Of a DNA stretch of 64,000 bases, positions 48,673 through 56,947 are shown one piece after another (the stretch's first letter is position 1; each line of letters starts with the position of its first letter). The position numbers and the translations under genes are program-made. The notes below the pieces were generated by a model. That model was not told the DNA's origin, searched no databases, and worked only from the letters and a program-made list of their open reading frames with translations. The DNA comes from Candidatus Moranbacteria bacterium UBA2282 (GTDB lineage: Bacteria; Patescibacteriota; Minisyncoccia; Moranbacterales; UBA2206). Location of the stretch: positions 15,293-79,292 of the forward strand of contig DDWQ01000005.1 of assembly GCA_002345745.1 (NCBI GenBank). Reading direction: 5' to 3'.

Positions 48673-50541
48673 ATGTTTGCTATAAATAAAAAAAAATCAG
48701 AGGAACTTTCTAACGGAAGGATACATGTATTAACTTTTTTGTTTTTTGCAATAATTGGAATTCTCCTTTTTCATTTTTACGCTTTGCAATTTGTACAACA
48801 TTCACAATATCAAGCACTGGCTAATGGACAACATTCTTTTTTTAAAAATTTAATTCCTGAGCGTGGAGAAATTTTTATGAAAGATAAAAATGGCTCATAT
48901 CCAGCGGCGGTCAATCGTGCGACAAAGATGGTTTATGCCATTCCGACAGAAATAGAAAACCCAGATGCAACCGCCTTCATGGTAGCAGAAATTTTGCAAC
49001 TAGATGCGGTCGAACTTAAGGGTAAATTTGAAAAGAGTGATGATATGTATGAGCCTCTAAAACACAGATTGAGTGATGAAGAAATTGATAAGATAAACAA
49101 TTCTAAATTGAAAGGCATCTATTTATCAGATGAGAGCTATCGCTATTATCCTTCTGGCGAACTAGCAGCAAATGTTGTTGGATTTGTAGGATGGAAGGAT
49201 GATTCATTAGGTGGGCGTTATGGATTGGAATCATATTTTGATGAAGAATTGAAAGGCGTAAAAGGTTCAATTTTTCAACAGCGAGATGCTTTTGGCGGCT
49301 GGATAGGTATGGGTAACAAAGAATTTTCTGAAGCAAAAAATGGTGACACTATTTTTCTAACAATTGATCATATCGTACAATATCAAACTGAACGAATTCT
49401 CAAAAATGCAGTTTCCAAATATGGAGCAGATGGTGGCAGTATAATTGTGATGGAGCCGGAGACGGGAAAAATATTATCAATGGCGAGTTTTCCATCCTTT
49501 AACCCAAATGAATATGCAAGAGTTGAGAATATTGATAATTTTCGTAACACAGCGGTGAATGATGCCTATGAACCGGGAAGTATTTTCAAACCGTTTACTA
49601 TTGCTGCAGGACTCGACAGTGACAAGATCACACCTGATTTAACTTATACGGATACTGGTGCAGTCACTGAAGCTGGATATACGATAAAAAATTCTGATTT
49701 GAAAGCTAATGGTTTACAAACAATGACGGAAGTTTTGGAAAAATCTCTAAATACAGGTGTGATTTATGTAGAAAAATTAGTAGGGAATAAAAATTTTGCT
49801 GATTATATCGAAAGATTTGGTTTTGGCGAAAAAACAGGAATAGAGTTAATAGGTGAGGCTGATGGCAATATTAGTAATTTAAAAAATCTGAAAAGTAATA
49901 TTCAATTTTTCACAGCTTCTTTTGGACAAGGCGTTACTACTACACCAGTCCAATTAGCAGTTGCTTATGGAGCCATTGCTAATGGTGGAACATTAATGAA
50001 ACCACAGATTGTGAATAGAATAGTTCACCCTGATGGACGAGAAGAAGTTATTGACCCGCAAGAAGTACGACGAGTTATTTCTCAAAAAGCAGCGATGCAG
50101 ACAGCGCAAATTTTACGAAGCGTGGTGGTGAAAGGTCATGGTAAGAGAGGTGATGTTCCTGGGTTTCTGGTTGGAGGCAAAACTGGGACAGCACAAGTTG
50201 TTGATGCGGAAACCAAGGGTTATTCAGAGGATAAATTCACCGGCTCATTCGCTGGCTTTGCACCAATTAATGACCCAAAATTTACGATTATTGTTAAATT
50301 AGACACTCCAAAAAATGTTGAATGGGCTGAATCAAGTGCTGCGCCAGCCTTTGGAGAATTGATGAAATTTTTGTTAGAATATTATAATATCGAGCCAACC
50401 GAGGAATATACTCAAAAAGATTTGGAATTATTTAATCAGTCACATAACTTGATTCAATTTAAAAAAGAAGAAGATACTGCTACTAATGTTGTTGTGACTA
50501 ATTCAGAAACCACAGAAAAAGAGAAGGATAATGCTGATTAA
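48673..50541 (+). CDS. ftsI: Class B penicillin-binding protein (FtsI/PBP2-type transpeptidase)
   Basis: 622-aa septal peptidoglycan transpeptidase. A short cytosolic part and TM helix (VLTFLFFAIIGILLFHFYAL) precede the dimerisation domain (ERGEIFMKDKNG). The transpeptidase domain has SxxK in GSIFKPFTIAAG, SxN in EKSLNTGV and KTG in GGKTGTAQV. The C-terminal tail is acidic and low-complexity. Position after ftsL supports FtsI over the elongation PBP2. Confidence 0.92.
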   Translation: MFAINKKKSEELSNGRIHVLTFLFFAIIGILLFHFYALQFVQHSQYQALANGQHSFFKNLIPERGEIFMKDKNGSYPAAVNRATKMVYAIPTEIENPDATAFMVAEILQLDAVELKGKFEKSDDMYEPLKHRLSDEEIDKINNSKLKGIYLSDESYRYYPSGELAANVVGFVGWKDDSLGGRYGLESYFDEELKGVKGSIFQQRDAFGGWIGMGNKEFSEAKNGDTIFLTIDHIVQYQTERILKNAVSKYGADGGSIIVMEPETGKILSMASFPSFNPNEYARVENIDNFRNTAVNDAYEPGSIFKPFTIAAGLDSDKITPDLTYTDTGAVTEAGYTIKNSDLKANGLQTMTEVLEKSLNTGVIYVEKLVGNKNFADYIERFGFGEKTGIELIGEADGNISNLKNLKSNIQFFTASFGQGVTTTPVQLAVAYGAIANGGTLMKPQIVNRIVHPDGREEVIDPQEVRRVISQKAAMQTAQILRSVVVKGHGKRGDVPGFLVGGKTGTAQVVDAETKGYSEDKFTGSFAGFAPINDPKFTIIVKLDTPKNVEWAESSAAPAFGELMKFLLEYYNIEPTEEYTQKDLELFNQSHNLIQFKKEEDTATNVVVTNSETTEKEKDNAD

Positions 50542-50649
50542 TTTAAAATATACTACATATTGTCGAGGCTTTATCTCTGCTAGGCTAAACTCTGAAGAGG
50601 AGAAGTTTCTGATGGGGACATAACGTTAATTGAAAGTTAGATAAAAATA

Positions 50650-51978
50650 ATGATAAATGAAAAGCCTAAAAAAATATTAATTCTGCAGAAAATTCTACGC
50701 ATAGCAGCTGTTTTGGTATTGAAAAAATATAATCCTAAGATAATCAGTATCACTGGTTCAGTAGGAAAAACTTCAACTAAGGAAGCTGTTGCAACTGTTT
50801 TAGCTAGTAAATTTCGTGTAAGGAGAACTGAAAAAAACTATAATAATGAAATCGGCTTGCCATTGACTATTATTGGTGCCAGCAGTGGTAATCATTCTCT
50901 TTTTGGGTGGTTAAAAGTTTTTTTGCAATGGTTGTGGATTATGATTTTGCCAATTGAATATCCAGAAATTTTAATTTTGGAAATGGGTGCAGATCGCCCA
51001 GGGGATATTCAGTATTTAACTAGTTTTATCAATTCAAGTGTTGGTGTGATTACGGATATTTCATATAGTCACGTAGAATTTTTCAAAAATGTCGAAGGCG
51101 TGGCTAAAGAAAAAAGCATTTTGGTGAAAAAATTAGAAGAGAGAGGTCTGGCAGTGATTAATGTAGATAATCCATATGTTGCAAAATTAAATCAGCCAGC
51201 TGACGGACAAATAAAATGCAAAGTAGTTTCTTTTGGTTTTTCACAAGTGGCTGATATGCGTGCGACTGACGTTTCTTTTAGTTATGTGGGATCTGACGCG
51301 TGCGATTTGAATGGCTTGAGCTTCAAATTGAATTATAAAGGCACAACTATCCCGATGCGGTTAAATAATGTTCTAGCGAAACATCAGATCTATGCCGTTC
51401 TAGCCGCCGTGGCAGTTGGTGATGAATTTGGCATTAATTTGGTTGAAGCAGGAGCGGCATTAGAAAATTTTTCATTGCCAGTTGGTCGGATGAATTTGCT
51501 ATGTGGCATAAAAAATACGCATATAATCGATGATACTTATAACTCATCACCAACTTCAGCTGGTGCGGCTCTAGAATCGCTAGGCGAGATAAAAGCAAAG
51601 AGAAAGATTGCAGTTCTAGGCGATATGCTAGAATTGGGTCAGGAAGAAGAATTGCAACACAAAGCGATGGGTAAAAAGTTTGCTGAAATTCGCGGGGATA
51701 TATTTTTCGCAGTTGGTGACAGAATGAAAAAAGCGGGAGAAGAATTAGTTAAAAATAATTTTCCAGAAAAGGATATTTTTTATTTTGAAAATCCAAATGA
51801 GGCTGGCAGAAAATTACAAGAAATTATGCGCGAAGGAGATTTGATTTTAGTGAAGGGTTCACAAGGAATGCGAATGGAAAAAATTGTTGAGGAAGTAGTG
51901 GCTAATCCATTGGAAACTGAGAATATTTTATGTCGACAGACTGAAAGATGGCGTGAAATTCCGTTTACAAAACCATAA
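50650..51978 (+). CDS. murF: UDP-N-acetylmuramoyl-tripeptide--D-alanyl-D-alanine ligase (MurF-type)
   Basis: 442-aa Mur ligase. P-loop ISITGSVGKTSTKEAVA, the MurF-like NYNNEIGLPLTIIG, central ILEMGADRPGDIQYL and TDISYSHVEFF, and the C-terminal DDTYNSSPTSAGAAL and VLGDMLELG. It adds D-Ala-D-Ala to the UDP-MurNAc-tripeptide precursor. It is the last gene of the cluster here; normal followers (mraY, murD) do not appear, and the tRNA-Glu array begins 119 bp after its stop. Confidence 0.92.
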   Translation: MINEKPKKILILQKILRIAAVLVLKKYNPKIISITGSVGKTSTKEAVATVLASKFRVRRTEKNYNNEIGLPLTIIGASSGNHSLFGWLKVFLQWLWIMILPIEYPEILILEMGADRPGDIQYLTSFINSSVGVITDISYSHVEFFKNVEGVAKEKSILVKKLEERGLAVINVDNPYVAKLNQPADGQIKCKVVSFGFSQVADMRATDVSFSYVGSDACDLNGLSFKLNYKGTTIPMRLNNVLAKHQIYAVLAAVAVGDEFGINLVEAGAALENFSLPVGRMNLLCGIKNTHIIDDTYNSSPTSAGAALESLGEIKAKRKIAVLGDMLELGQEEELQHKAMGKKFAEIRGDIFFAVGDRMKKAGEELVKNNFPEKDIFYFENPNEAGRKLQEIMREGDLILVKGSQGMRMEKIVEEVVANPLETENILCRQTERWREIPFTKP

Positions 51979-51986
51979 GATGCCAA

Positions 51987-52117
51987 TATTTTGCAAACAA
52001 AAGACAATTTCTTTCGGAGAGTGTTTTTTGTTTTTCTAAATAAGAAAGAGGCAAAAGCTTTGATTTTTTCTGGAACTTGTGTAAACTGATCTTATTGGCC
52101 TCATCGTCTACCGGTTA
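51987..52117 (+). repeat. Duplicated promoter plus tRNA-Glu 5' segment, copy A
   Basis: 131 bp nearly identical to 54715-54844 (three substitutions and one deleted A). It comprises a T-rich hairpin region, a promoter (TTGATT then TAAACT, 16-bp spacer) and the first 21 nt of tRNA-Glu. Close similarity implies a recent duplication. Confidence 0.92.
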
Positions 52118-52276
52118 GCCCGCCTCGCGTCGACCAGTCTCGAATCGTCAAGAAATCCTTTCGAGACGAGGCGGACGAGCGGTCGCCCGCTTCGACTCGA
52201 TGAAACATCTTGTCGAATCGAGGCGAGTCTCCGCGAGTCGAGGCGGGGACGTCAGGTTCTCATCCTGGAAATAGGG
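52097..52276 (+). pseudogene. tRNA-Glu(CTC) copy A, interrupted and truncated
   Basis: The first 21 nt (52097-52117) and nt 22-51 (52247-52276, through GGAAATAGGG) of tRNA-Glu match the intact gene at 52546. Between them, in the D-loop, lies a 129-bp palindromic insert. The T-arm and acceptor 3' strand are missing; the sequence runs instead into TTATAATTACTGAT and the ATG of the GIY-YIG gene. It cannot form a complete tRNA. Confidence 0.9.
52118..52246. repeat. Nested GC-rich palindromic insert (129 bp) in tRNA-Glu copy A
   Basis: Contains the whole 45-bp insert of copy B split into three pieces by two further hairpins: GTCTCGAA/TTCGAGAC, and a second one with TTCGAC/GTCGAA. TCGA-rich and GC-rich in strong contrast to its AT-rich surroundings. 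No ORF. Confidence 0.88.
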
Positions 52277-52290
52277 TTATAATTACTGAT

Positions 52291-52536
52291 ATGTTATTTT
52301 TCATTTATTATTTAGTTAGCGAAGATAGAACAAAAACATACGTTGGTTTTTCTGATGATTTGGATAGAAGAATTTCGGAACATTCCGCTGGTAAAGTAAA
52401 AACAACAAAAAATTTTGGTAAATTTAGTTATAGAATTTTGGAGAAAGTTAATGACATCAGATTAGCTAGAATTGCTGAGAAATATTGGAAGTCAGCTGCA
52501 GGCAGAAAAAGATTAAAAATGGAATTTAGTATATAA
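52291..52536 (+). CDS. Small GIY-YIG nuclease
   Basis: 81-aa single-domain GIY-YIG protein (UvrC N-terminal/YhbQ type). FIYYLVSEDRTKTYVGFSDD supplies the tyrosine pair, LDRRISEHSAGKV the catalytic Arg and His region, and Glu is in RIAEKYWKSAAGRK. It starts at 52291 (ATGTTATTTTTC); longer in-frame starts would translate the tRNA remnant. It fills the space between the truncated tRNA-Glu copy A and the intact tRNA-Glu, ending 9 bp before the latter. This placement resembles a homing endonuclease gene riding on a tRNA target. Confidence 0.85.
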   Translation: MLFFIYYLVSEDRTKTYVGFSDDLDRRISEHSAGKVKTTKNFGKFSYRILEKVNDIRLARIAEKYWKSAAGRKRLKMEFSI

Positions 52537-52545
52537 TAGAAAAAT

Positions 52546-52620
52546 GGCCTCATCGTCTACCGGTTAGGACGTCAGGTTCTCATCCTGGAAATAGGGGTTC
52601 GATTCCCCTTGAGGCTACCA
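52546..52620 (+). tRNA. tRNA-Glu(CTC), intact
   Basis: Full cloverleaf: acceptor GGCCTCA/TGAGGCT, D-stem GTCT/GGAC, anticodon stem TCAGG/CCTGG with loop TTCTCAT (anticodon CTC), T-arm AGGGG TTCGATT CCCCT, encoded CCA. A TATAAT at about 52532-52537, inside the GIY-YIG 3' end, could be its -10. It is the only uninterrupted copy of three in this window. Confidence 0.95.
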
Positions 52621-52783
52621 AAAAAAAGACTTTCCAATTTTTGCCAGCGATTTTACAGAGTGGACGACAAGTCCATCGCGTATTGGTTAGGCAGTAGAAA
52701 AGAACTTTTGTTACATTGTAAAAAAGACGCTCTCGTGTTAAATTATAAATATAAATCGTCTCTTAATTAGCTCACCAAAAAAT

Positions 52784-53599
52784 ATGGCAATACTTATCGC
52801 AACGTCTATTTTAATTAGTGCATTGATTGGAATGGTAGTAAGTGCATTCTTTTTGCACTTTACAACAAGAATCTTAAAAGTTGAAGGAGCTTCTTACAAG
52901 AAAGCATTGAAAGTTAAGGTTATTTTTACACTAATGGGCATTATTCCTGCACTCATCACTTTTGGTTTATTTTCTATGTTGAAGATTCCTTTCGCAAATG
53001 AAATAGTCATGAGTGTTGTTGGTTTTTTTATTGCTAATTTTCTTTATAAAAAATATTATCAAACTGATACGCGAAAAAATATTAAAATATATGTTGTTGA
53101 ATATGTTTTAACTATAATTGTAACTTTTACTTTGGTTTTTTTAATTGTTTTGCCCATACGACTTTTCGTCTTTCAACCATTCACAATGCAAGGCGCTAGC
53201 ATGGAGCCAAATCTTAAAGATGGACAATATATGTTATTCAAAGAATATGATAAAAACTATCAGCGAGGAGAGGTTATTGTTTTTAAATATCCAAAGAATG
53301 AAGAGCAATATTTTTTAAAAAGAATTATTGGATTACCGGGAGAAAAAGTGTGGATTAAAGATGGCGAGATAACTATATATAACAGTGCAAAACCAGATGG
53401 GTTCATTTTAGACGAGAGTGCTTATCTTCCAAATGATGCAAAAACCGCAGGAGAGATTGCAATTGCCTTGAAAAATGATGAATATTTTGTAATGGGCGAT
53501 AATAGAATGTTTAGTTCAGACTCTAGGTCTTGGGGACCATTAAAAAGCGGATTGATTATCGGAAAATATTGGACGACATTTAATTTACCAACTAAATAA
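52784..53599 (+). CDS. lepB: Signal peptidase I
   Basis: 271 aa. The C-terminal domain has the catalytic Ser in MQGASMEPNLKDGQ, the Lys in YFLKRIIGLPGEKV and box E GDNRMFSSDSRSWGP. The N-terminal 100 residues hold three or four hydrophobic segments, more than the one or two usual in the family, giving an extra membrane domain. It removes signal peptides from the exported proteins encoded here. It lies 8 bp upstream of the PH-domain gene, so they probably form an operon. Confidence 0.93.
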   Translation: MAILIATSILISALIGMVVSAFFLHFTTRILKVEGASYKKALKVKVIFTLMGIIPALITFGLFSMLKIPFANEIVMSVVGFFIANFLYKKYYQTDTRKNIKIYVVEYVLTIIVTFTLVFLIVLPIRLFVFQPFTMQGASMEPNLKDGQYMLFKEYDKNYQRGEVIVFKYPKNEEQYFLKRIIGLPGEKVWIKDGEITIYNSAKPDGFILDESAYLPNDAKTAGEIAIALKNDEYFVMGDNRMFSSDSRSWGPLKSGLIIGKYWTTFNLPTK

Positions 53600-53606
53600 G
53601 AAAAAA

Positions 53607-54668
53607 ATGATTTACAACTCTCAAAATTTGCCGTTAAGTAAAAAGAAGATAATTAAAAAAACAATTAGTTCAGTGGCAATATTGCCAATGTTTTTTCTTC
53701 TGATAATTTTCCCAATTATATCCCTTTTGTCTGCTAGTAGGGGATCTAAGATTGAATATGGGGGTCTTTTTCAGGTATTCTTATTTTTCTTCATTCCATT
53801 TTTATTACTTTTAATAACGTCTGTAATTTATCAATACCTGTATTATAAATACTATTATTATAATTTTGAACAAGATTCAGCAGAAATTAGGAAGGGTGTT
53901 GTAGCAAATTCAACTGGACATGTCAGATATAGTAAGATACAAAATATTTTTGTAGATCAAGATTTTTTTGACAGGTTTTTCGGTCTTTATGATGTGCATT
54001 ATGAAACCGCAGGTGAATCATCGAGCTTTTATTCTCATGTCGATGGAATAGAAAAAGAAAATGCAGATAAGCTAACGCTATTTTTAAACTCTAGGGTTGC
54101 GAATAAGGATCTTCAGAGCCAAATGACAAATGAAGAAAAGAAAAATGAAAATTCCACAAATACTGAAAGTAATGATGGCAGGATACTTAATCGTGACAAT
54201 GTTCCTATAGAAAAGAGAATAATACTTCTTGGAGTTTTATATAAAACATTGATTTTTTCACTTATTTTGCTTGTCGTAGAAGCTGAAATTATTGATTTGA
54301 TTAAAATTAGTGAGTCCATTCAAACTTTTATGTTTTTTAGTATAGTCCCAATAGTATTGATTGGAAGTTATTTTTATGAGACGATATGGTATAAAAATTT
54401 TTATTTTAAATTTGATAGTCAGGGCGGAATTATTAAAGAAAAAGTTTTATCCTCAAGAAATACTAGCGTTTACTTTAATCGAGTTCAGAACATTGATATA
54501 TTTCAGTCAATTGATGAAAGGGTTTTGAGGTTGTATAGATTAAGACTAGAAACTGCAGCAGAGGGAACTGCTTTAATTCCTATTGAAATTAAGGGTCTTA
54601 ATAAAAAGAATGCAGAAATTCTAAAAAATTTCCTCTTGGAGAAATCCATGCGATATCAATTAATTTAA
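53607..54668 (+). CDS. Membrane protein with two bacterial PH (bPH2/YdbT-like) domains
   Basis: 353 aa. Two similar modules, each a pair of TM helices followed by a bPH2 domain. The first contains YYYNFEQDSAEIRKGVVANS and RYSKIQNIFVDQDFFDRFFG; the second contains FYFKFDSQGGIIKEKVLSS and YFNRVQNIDIFQSIDERVLR. An acidic/Asn-rich linker separates them. Function of the family is unclear (membrane stress or export-related). Tight linkage to lepB suggests a role near the secretion machinery. Confidence 0.8.
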   Translation: MIYNSQNLPLSKKKIIKKTISSVAILPMFFLLIIFPIISLLSASRGSKIEYGGLFQVFLFFFIPFLLLLITSVIYQYLYYKYYYYNFEQDSAEIRKGVVANSTGHVRYSKIQNIFVDQDFFDRFFGLYDVHYETAGESSSFYSHVDGIEKENADKLTLFLNSRVANKDLQSQMTNEEKKNENSTNTESNDGRILNRDNVPIEKRIILLGVLYKTLIFSLILLVVEAEIIDLIKISESIQTFMFFSIVPIVLIGSYFYETIWYKNFYFKFDSQGGIIKEKVLSSRNTSVYFNRVQNIDIFQSIDERVLRLYRLRLETAAEGTALIPIEIKGLNKKNAEILKNFLLEKSMRYQLI

Positions 54669-54714
54669 TTTCCATTGTCCACCCTAACTTGCAAAATAAT
54701 CAAAAGAGAGGGTT

Positions 54715-54844
54715 ATTTTGCAAATAAAAGACAAATTCTTTCGGAGAGTGTTTTTTGTTTTTCTAAATAAGAAAGAGGCAAAAGCTTTGATTTTTTCTGG
54801 AACTTGTGTAAACTAATCTTATTGGCCTCATCGTCTACCGGTTA
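54715..54844 (+). repeat. Duplicated promoter plus tRNA-Glu 5' segment, copy B
   Basis: 130 bp matching 51987-52117 apart from three substitutions and a 1-bp deletion. It leads directly into tRNA-Glu copy B. Confidence 0.92.
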
Positions 54845-54940
54845 GCCCGCCTCGCGTCGACGAGCGGTCGTCTCCGCGAGTCGAGGCGGGGACGTCAGGT
54901 TCTCATCCTGGAAATAGGGGTTCGATTCCCCTTGAGGCTA
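54824..54940 (+). tRNA. tRNA-Glu(CTC) copy B with 45-bp D-loop insert
   Basis: All tRNA-Glu sequence is present and identical to the intact copy (54824-54844 and 54890-54940), ending with the discriminator A but CTA instead of CCA. A 45-bp palindromic insert sits in the D-loop between GGTTA and GGAC. The D-stem, anticodon arm, T-arm and acceptor can still pair, so the transcript could fold with a long hairpin on its D-arm. Whether it is functional, processed or dead is unknown. Confidence 0.85.
54845..54889. repeat. GC-rich palindromic insert (45 bp) in tRNA-Glu copy B
   Basis: Two alternative folds: CTCGCG/CGCGAG enclosing GACGA-GCGG-TCGTC, or an outer CCGCCTCG/CGAGGCGG stem. It is the same core as in copy A without the extra hairpins. 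Confidence 0.9.
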
Positions 54941-54980
54941 CTATTTAGACCCGTTGTGTATAAATATTAACTGCTAAAAT

Positions 54981-56051
54981 ATGGCGGATGCAAAGAAATC
55001 ATTATTAGAATTTAAGCAGAAAGTGGATCTAGTGTTGGATGCTTTTTTTGAGCAAGTAATTGCAGAAAATAAGGATATTGATAAAAATATCACAGATGCT
55101 ATTGCATATGCCCAAAAAATTACGATGTCTGGTGGAAAAAGAGCACGAGCTGCTTTTGTGTATTATGGATATATTGCTGCGGGTGGAAAAGAAAGAAAGA
55201 AGATAACTCAGGCTAGTATCAGCATCGAACTTATTCATTCTTTTCTTTTGATGCATGATGACATTATTGATAGAGACAGTTTGCGTCATGGAGTGAAAAC
55301 TACGCATATTTATTATAGCGAAATAGCAAAGAAATATTTTAAAAATAAGGATTGTGATCACTTTGGAAATTCAATGGCAATTATCATTGGAGATATGTTA
55401 AATAGTCTCGGCAATCGAGTTTTGTTTGAATCAAAATTTTCACCAGAATTGATAATAAAAGCTTTGCATCGGATGCAAGACATTGTTTCTTCGACCATAA
55501 TTGGTGAAACTGAAGATGTAATGATCGAAAACTTTGGCAAAGCGACAGAGGCTGAGATTATGAAGATGTATAAAAATAAAACTGCAAAATATACGATAGA
55601 AGGCCCATTGCATTTAGGTGCAATTTTAGCGGGTGCTGATCAGGAGTTTTTGCGTTCTCTAAGTGCTTATTCAATTCCAGCCGGCATTGCTTTTCAGATT
55701 CAGGATGATATCTTGGGTGTTTTTGGCAATATTAATAAAACCGGCAAACCAGTTGGATCGGACGTGAGACAAGGCAAGCAGACAATTCTAGTAGTTAAAG
55801 CGTTAGAAACAGCGAATAGCACGCAAAAAGAAATTTTCAAAAAATGTTTAGGTAATGATGCTTTGACACAATCTGATTTGGAGCAATTCAGGACAGTCAT
55901 CATCGAAACTGGTTCTTTGGAATATGCGCAAAAATTAGCGAGAATCTTAATTAGCGAGGCCAAACAGAAGATAGATCAAGTTGCTATGGAAGAAGAGTCT
56001 AAAGAGTTTTTAGTGGGCATTGCGGATTATGTGCTGAATCGGGAGGTCTAA
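54981..56051 (+). CDS. Polyprenyl synthetase (geranylgeranyl/farnesyl diphosphate synthase type)
   Basis: 356-aa trans-isoprenyl diphosphate synthase. The first aspartate-rich motif is LLMHDDIIDRDSLRHG, the second FQIQDDILGVFG, with KTAKYTIEGPLHLG between. It makes the short-chain allylic diphosphate that UppS, encoded next, extends. Chain length cannot be fixed from sequence alone. An insert in the Ile/Tyr-rich region after the first motif (EIAKKYFKNKDCDHFGN) is typical of some GGPP synthases. Confidence 0.9.
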   Translation: MADAKKSLLEFKQKVDLVLDAFFEQVIAENKDIDKNITDAIAYAQKITMSGGKRARAAFVYYGYIAAGGKERKKITQASISIELIHSFLLMHDDIIDRDSLRHGVKTTHIYYSEIAKKYFKNKDCDHFGNSMAIIIGDMLNSLGNRVLFESKFSPELIIKALHRMQDIVSSTIIGETEDVMIENFGKATEAEIMKMYKNKTAKYTIEGPLHLGAILAGADQEFLRSLSAYSIPAGIAFQIQDDILGVFGNINKTGKPVGSDVRQGKQTILVVKALETANSTQKEIFKKCLGNDALTQSDLEQFRTVIIETGSLEYAQKLARILISEAKQKIDQVAMEEESKEFLVGIADYVLNREV

Positions 56052-56215
56052 AAACCTGATATAGAGACGCGGTTTACAGTTGGGTTGCCTATTTTATGAT
56101 TTCAGGTTAAAATTTATATACATAATAGAAAAATTAAGAGCCTATTTATTTTGTAACAGGTCTATTAATTTGAATAAGAGCTTCTGTTTAAAATACGAAA
56201 GTTCCGTTACTAGCT

Positions 56216-56932
56216 ATGATAGAAGAAACATTAAATAATATGCCAGCTCATTTGGCTATCATTCCGGATGGTAACCGCCGTTGGGCCAAAGCACGAGGAC
56301 TTGAACCTTGGGATGGTCATGAGGCGGGGGCTAAAAACACGGAAAAAATTATTCGCTACGCATTGAAAAAAGGTGTGCAGTGTTTAACTATTTGGGGTTC
56401 CTCAATAGATAATCTAAAAAAACGTCCTATTGCGGAAAAAAAAGCGCTGTTGGCTGTGTATAAAAAATATTTTGAAAGGCTTTTAAATGGAACTGATATC
56501 GATGAAAACGAAGCTAAAATAAATTTTATCGGTAGGTGGGAAGAGCAATTTCCAGATTCGTTGAAAATTATTATTTATGCCTTGATTGAAAAAAGTAAAA
56601 ATTACAAAAAGAAGATGCTGAATTTTATGCTGGCTTACAATGGTGATGACGATATGTTGATGGCAATTTCTAAAATCCAAAATAAATATGACAAAAACGT
56701 TGAAATAACCGCGAATATACTGAAAGAAAATTTAATGACAGCAGAATTGCCGGCAGTGGACTATGTCGTTCGCACGGGAGGTGATGCTCATTTAAGTGCT
56801 GGTTTTATGATGTGGGATACTGCTAACGCACAATTATATTTTTCTGCGGAAACGTACCCAGATTTCAATGAAGAAAAATTAGGTACGGCATTGGTTGAAT
56901 ATGCAAGTCGACAAAGGCGATTTGGAAAATAA
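56216..56932 (+). CDS. uppS: Undecaprenyl diphosphate synthase
   Basis: 238-aa cis-prenyltransferase. The family block HLAIIPDGNRRWAKARGL contains the catalytic Asp, followed by GHEAGAKNTEKII, a divergent LTIWGSSIDNLKKRP (normally 'LT.YAFS.EN..RP') and the C-terminal VVRTGGDAHLSAGFMMWD. It produces the C55 lipid carrier for peptidoglycan and glycan assembly. The ATG at 56216 or the internal one at 56240 (MPAHLAII) could both serve. Confidence 0.92.
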   Translation: MIEETLNNMPAHLAIIPDGNRRWAKARGLEPWDGHEAGAKNTEKIIRYALKKGVQCLTIWGSSIDNLKKRPIAEKKALLAVYKKYFERLLNGTDIDENEAKINFIGRWEEQFPDSLKIIIYALIEKSKNYKKKMLNFMLAYNGDDDMLMAISKIQNKYDKNVEITANILKENLMTAELPAVDYVVRTGGDAHLSAGFMMWDTANAQLYFSAETYPDFNEEKLGTALVEYASRQRRFGK

Positions 56933-56947
56933 AATTTAAAAAATACA

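Noticed and set aside
52210..52290. Longer N-terminus for the GIY-YIG protein
   Set aside because: The extra codons translate the palindromic insert and the tRNA remnant; the domain starts at 52291.
54845..54889. tRNA intron (group I or archaeal type) in tRNA-Glu copy B
   Set aside because: The insert is in the D-loop rather than the anticodon loop, is only 45 bp and lacks group I core or bulge-helix-bulge features.
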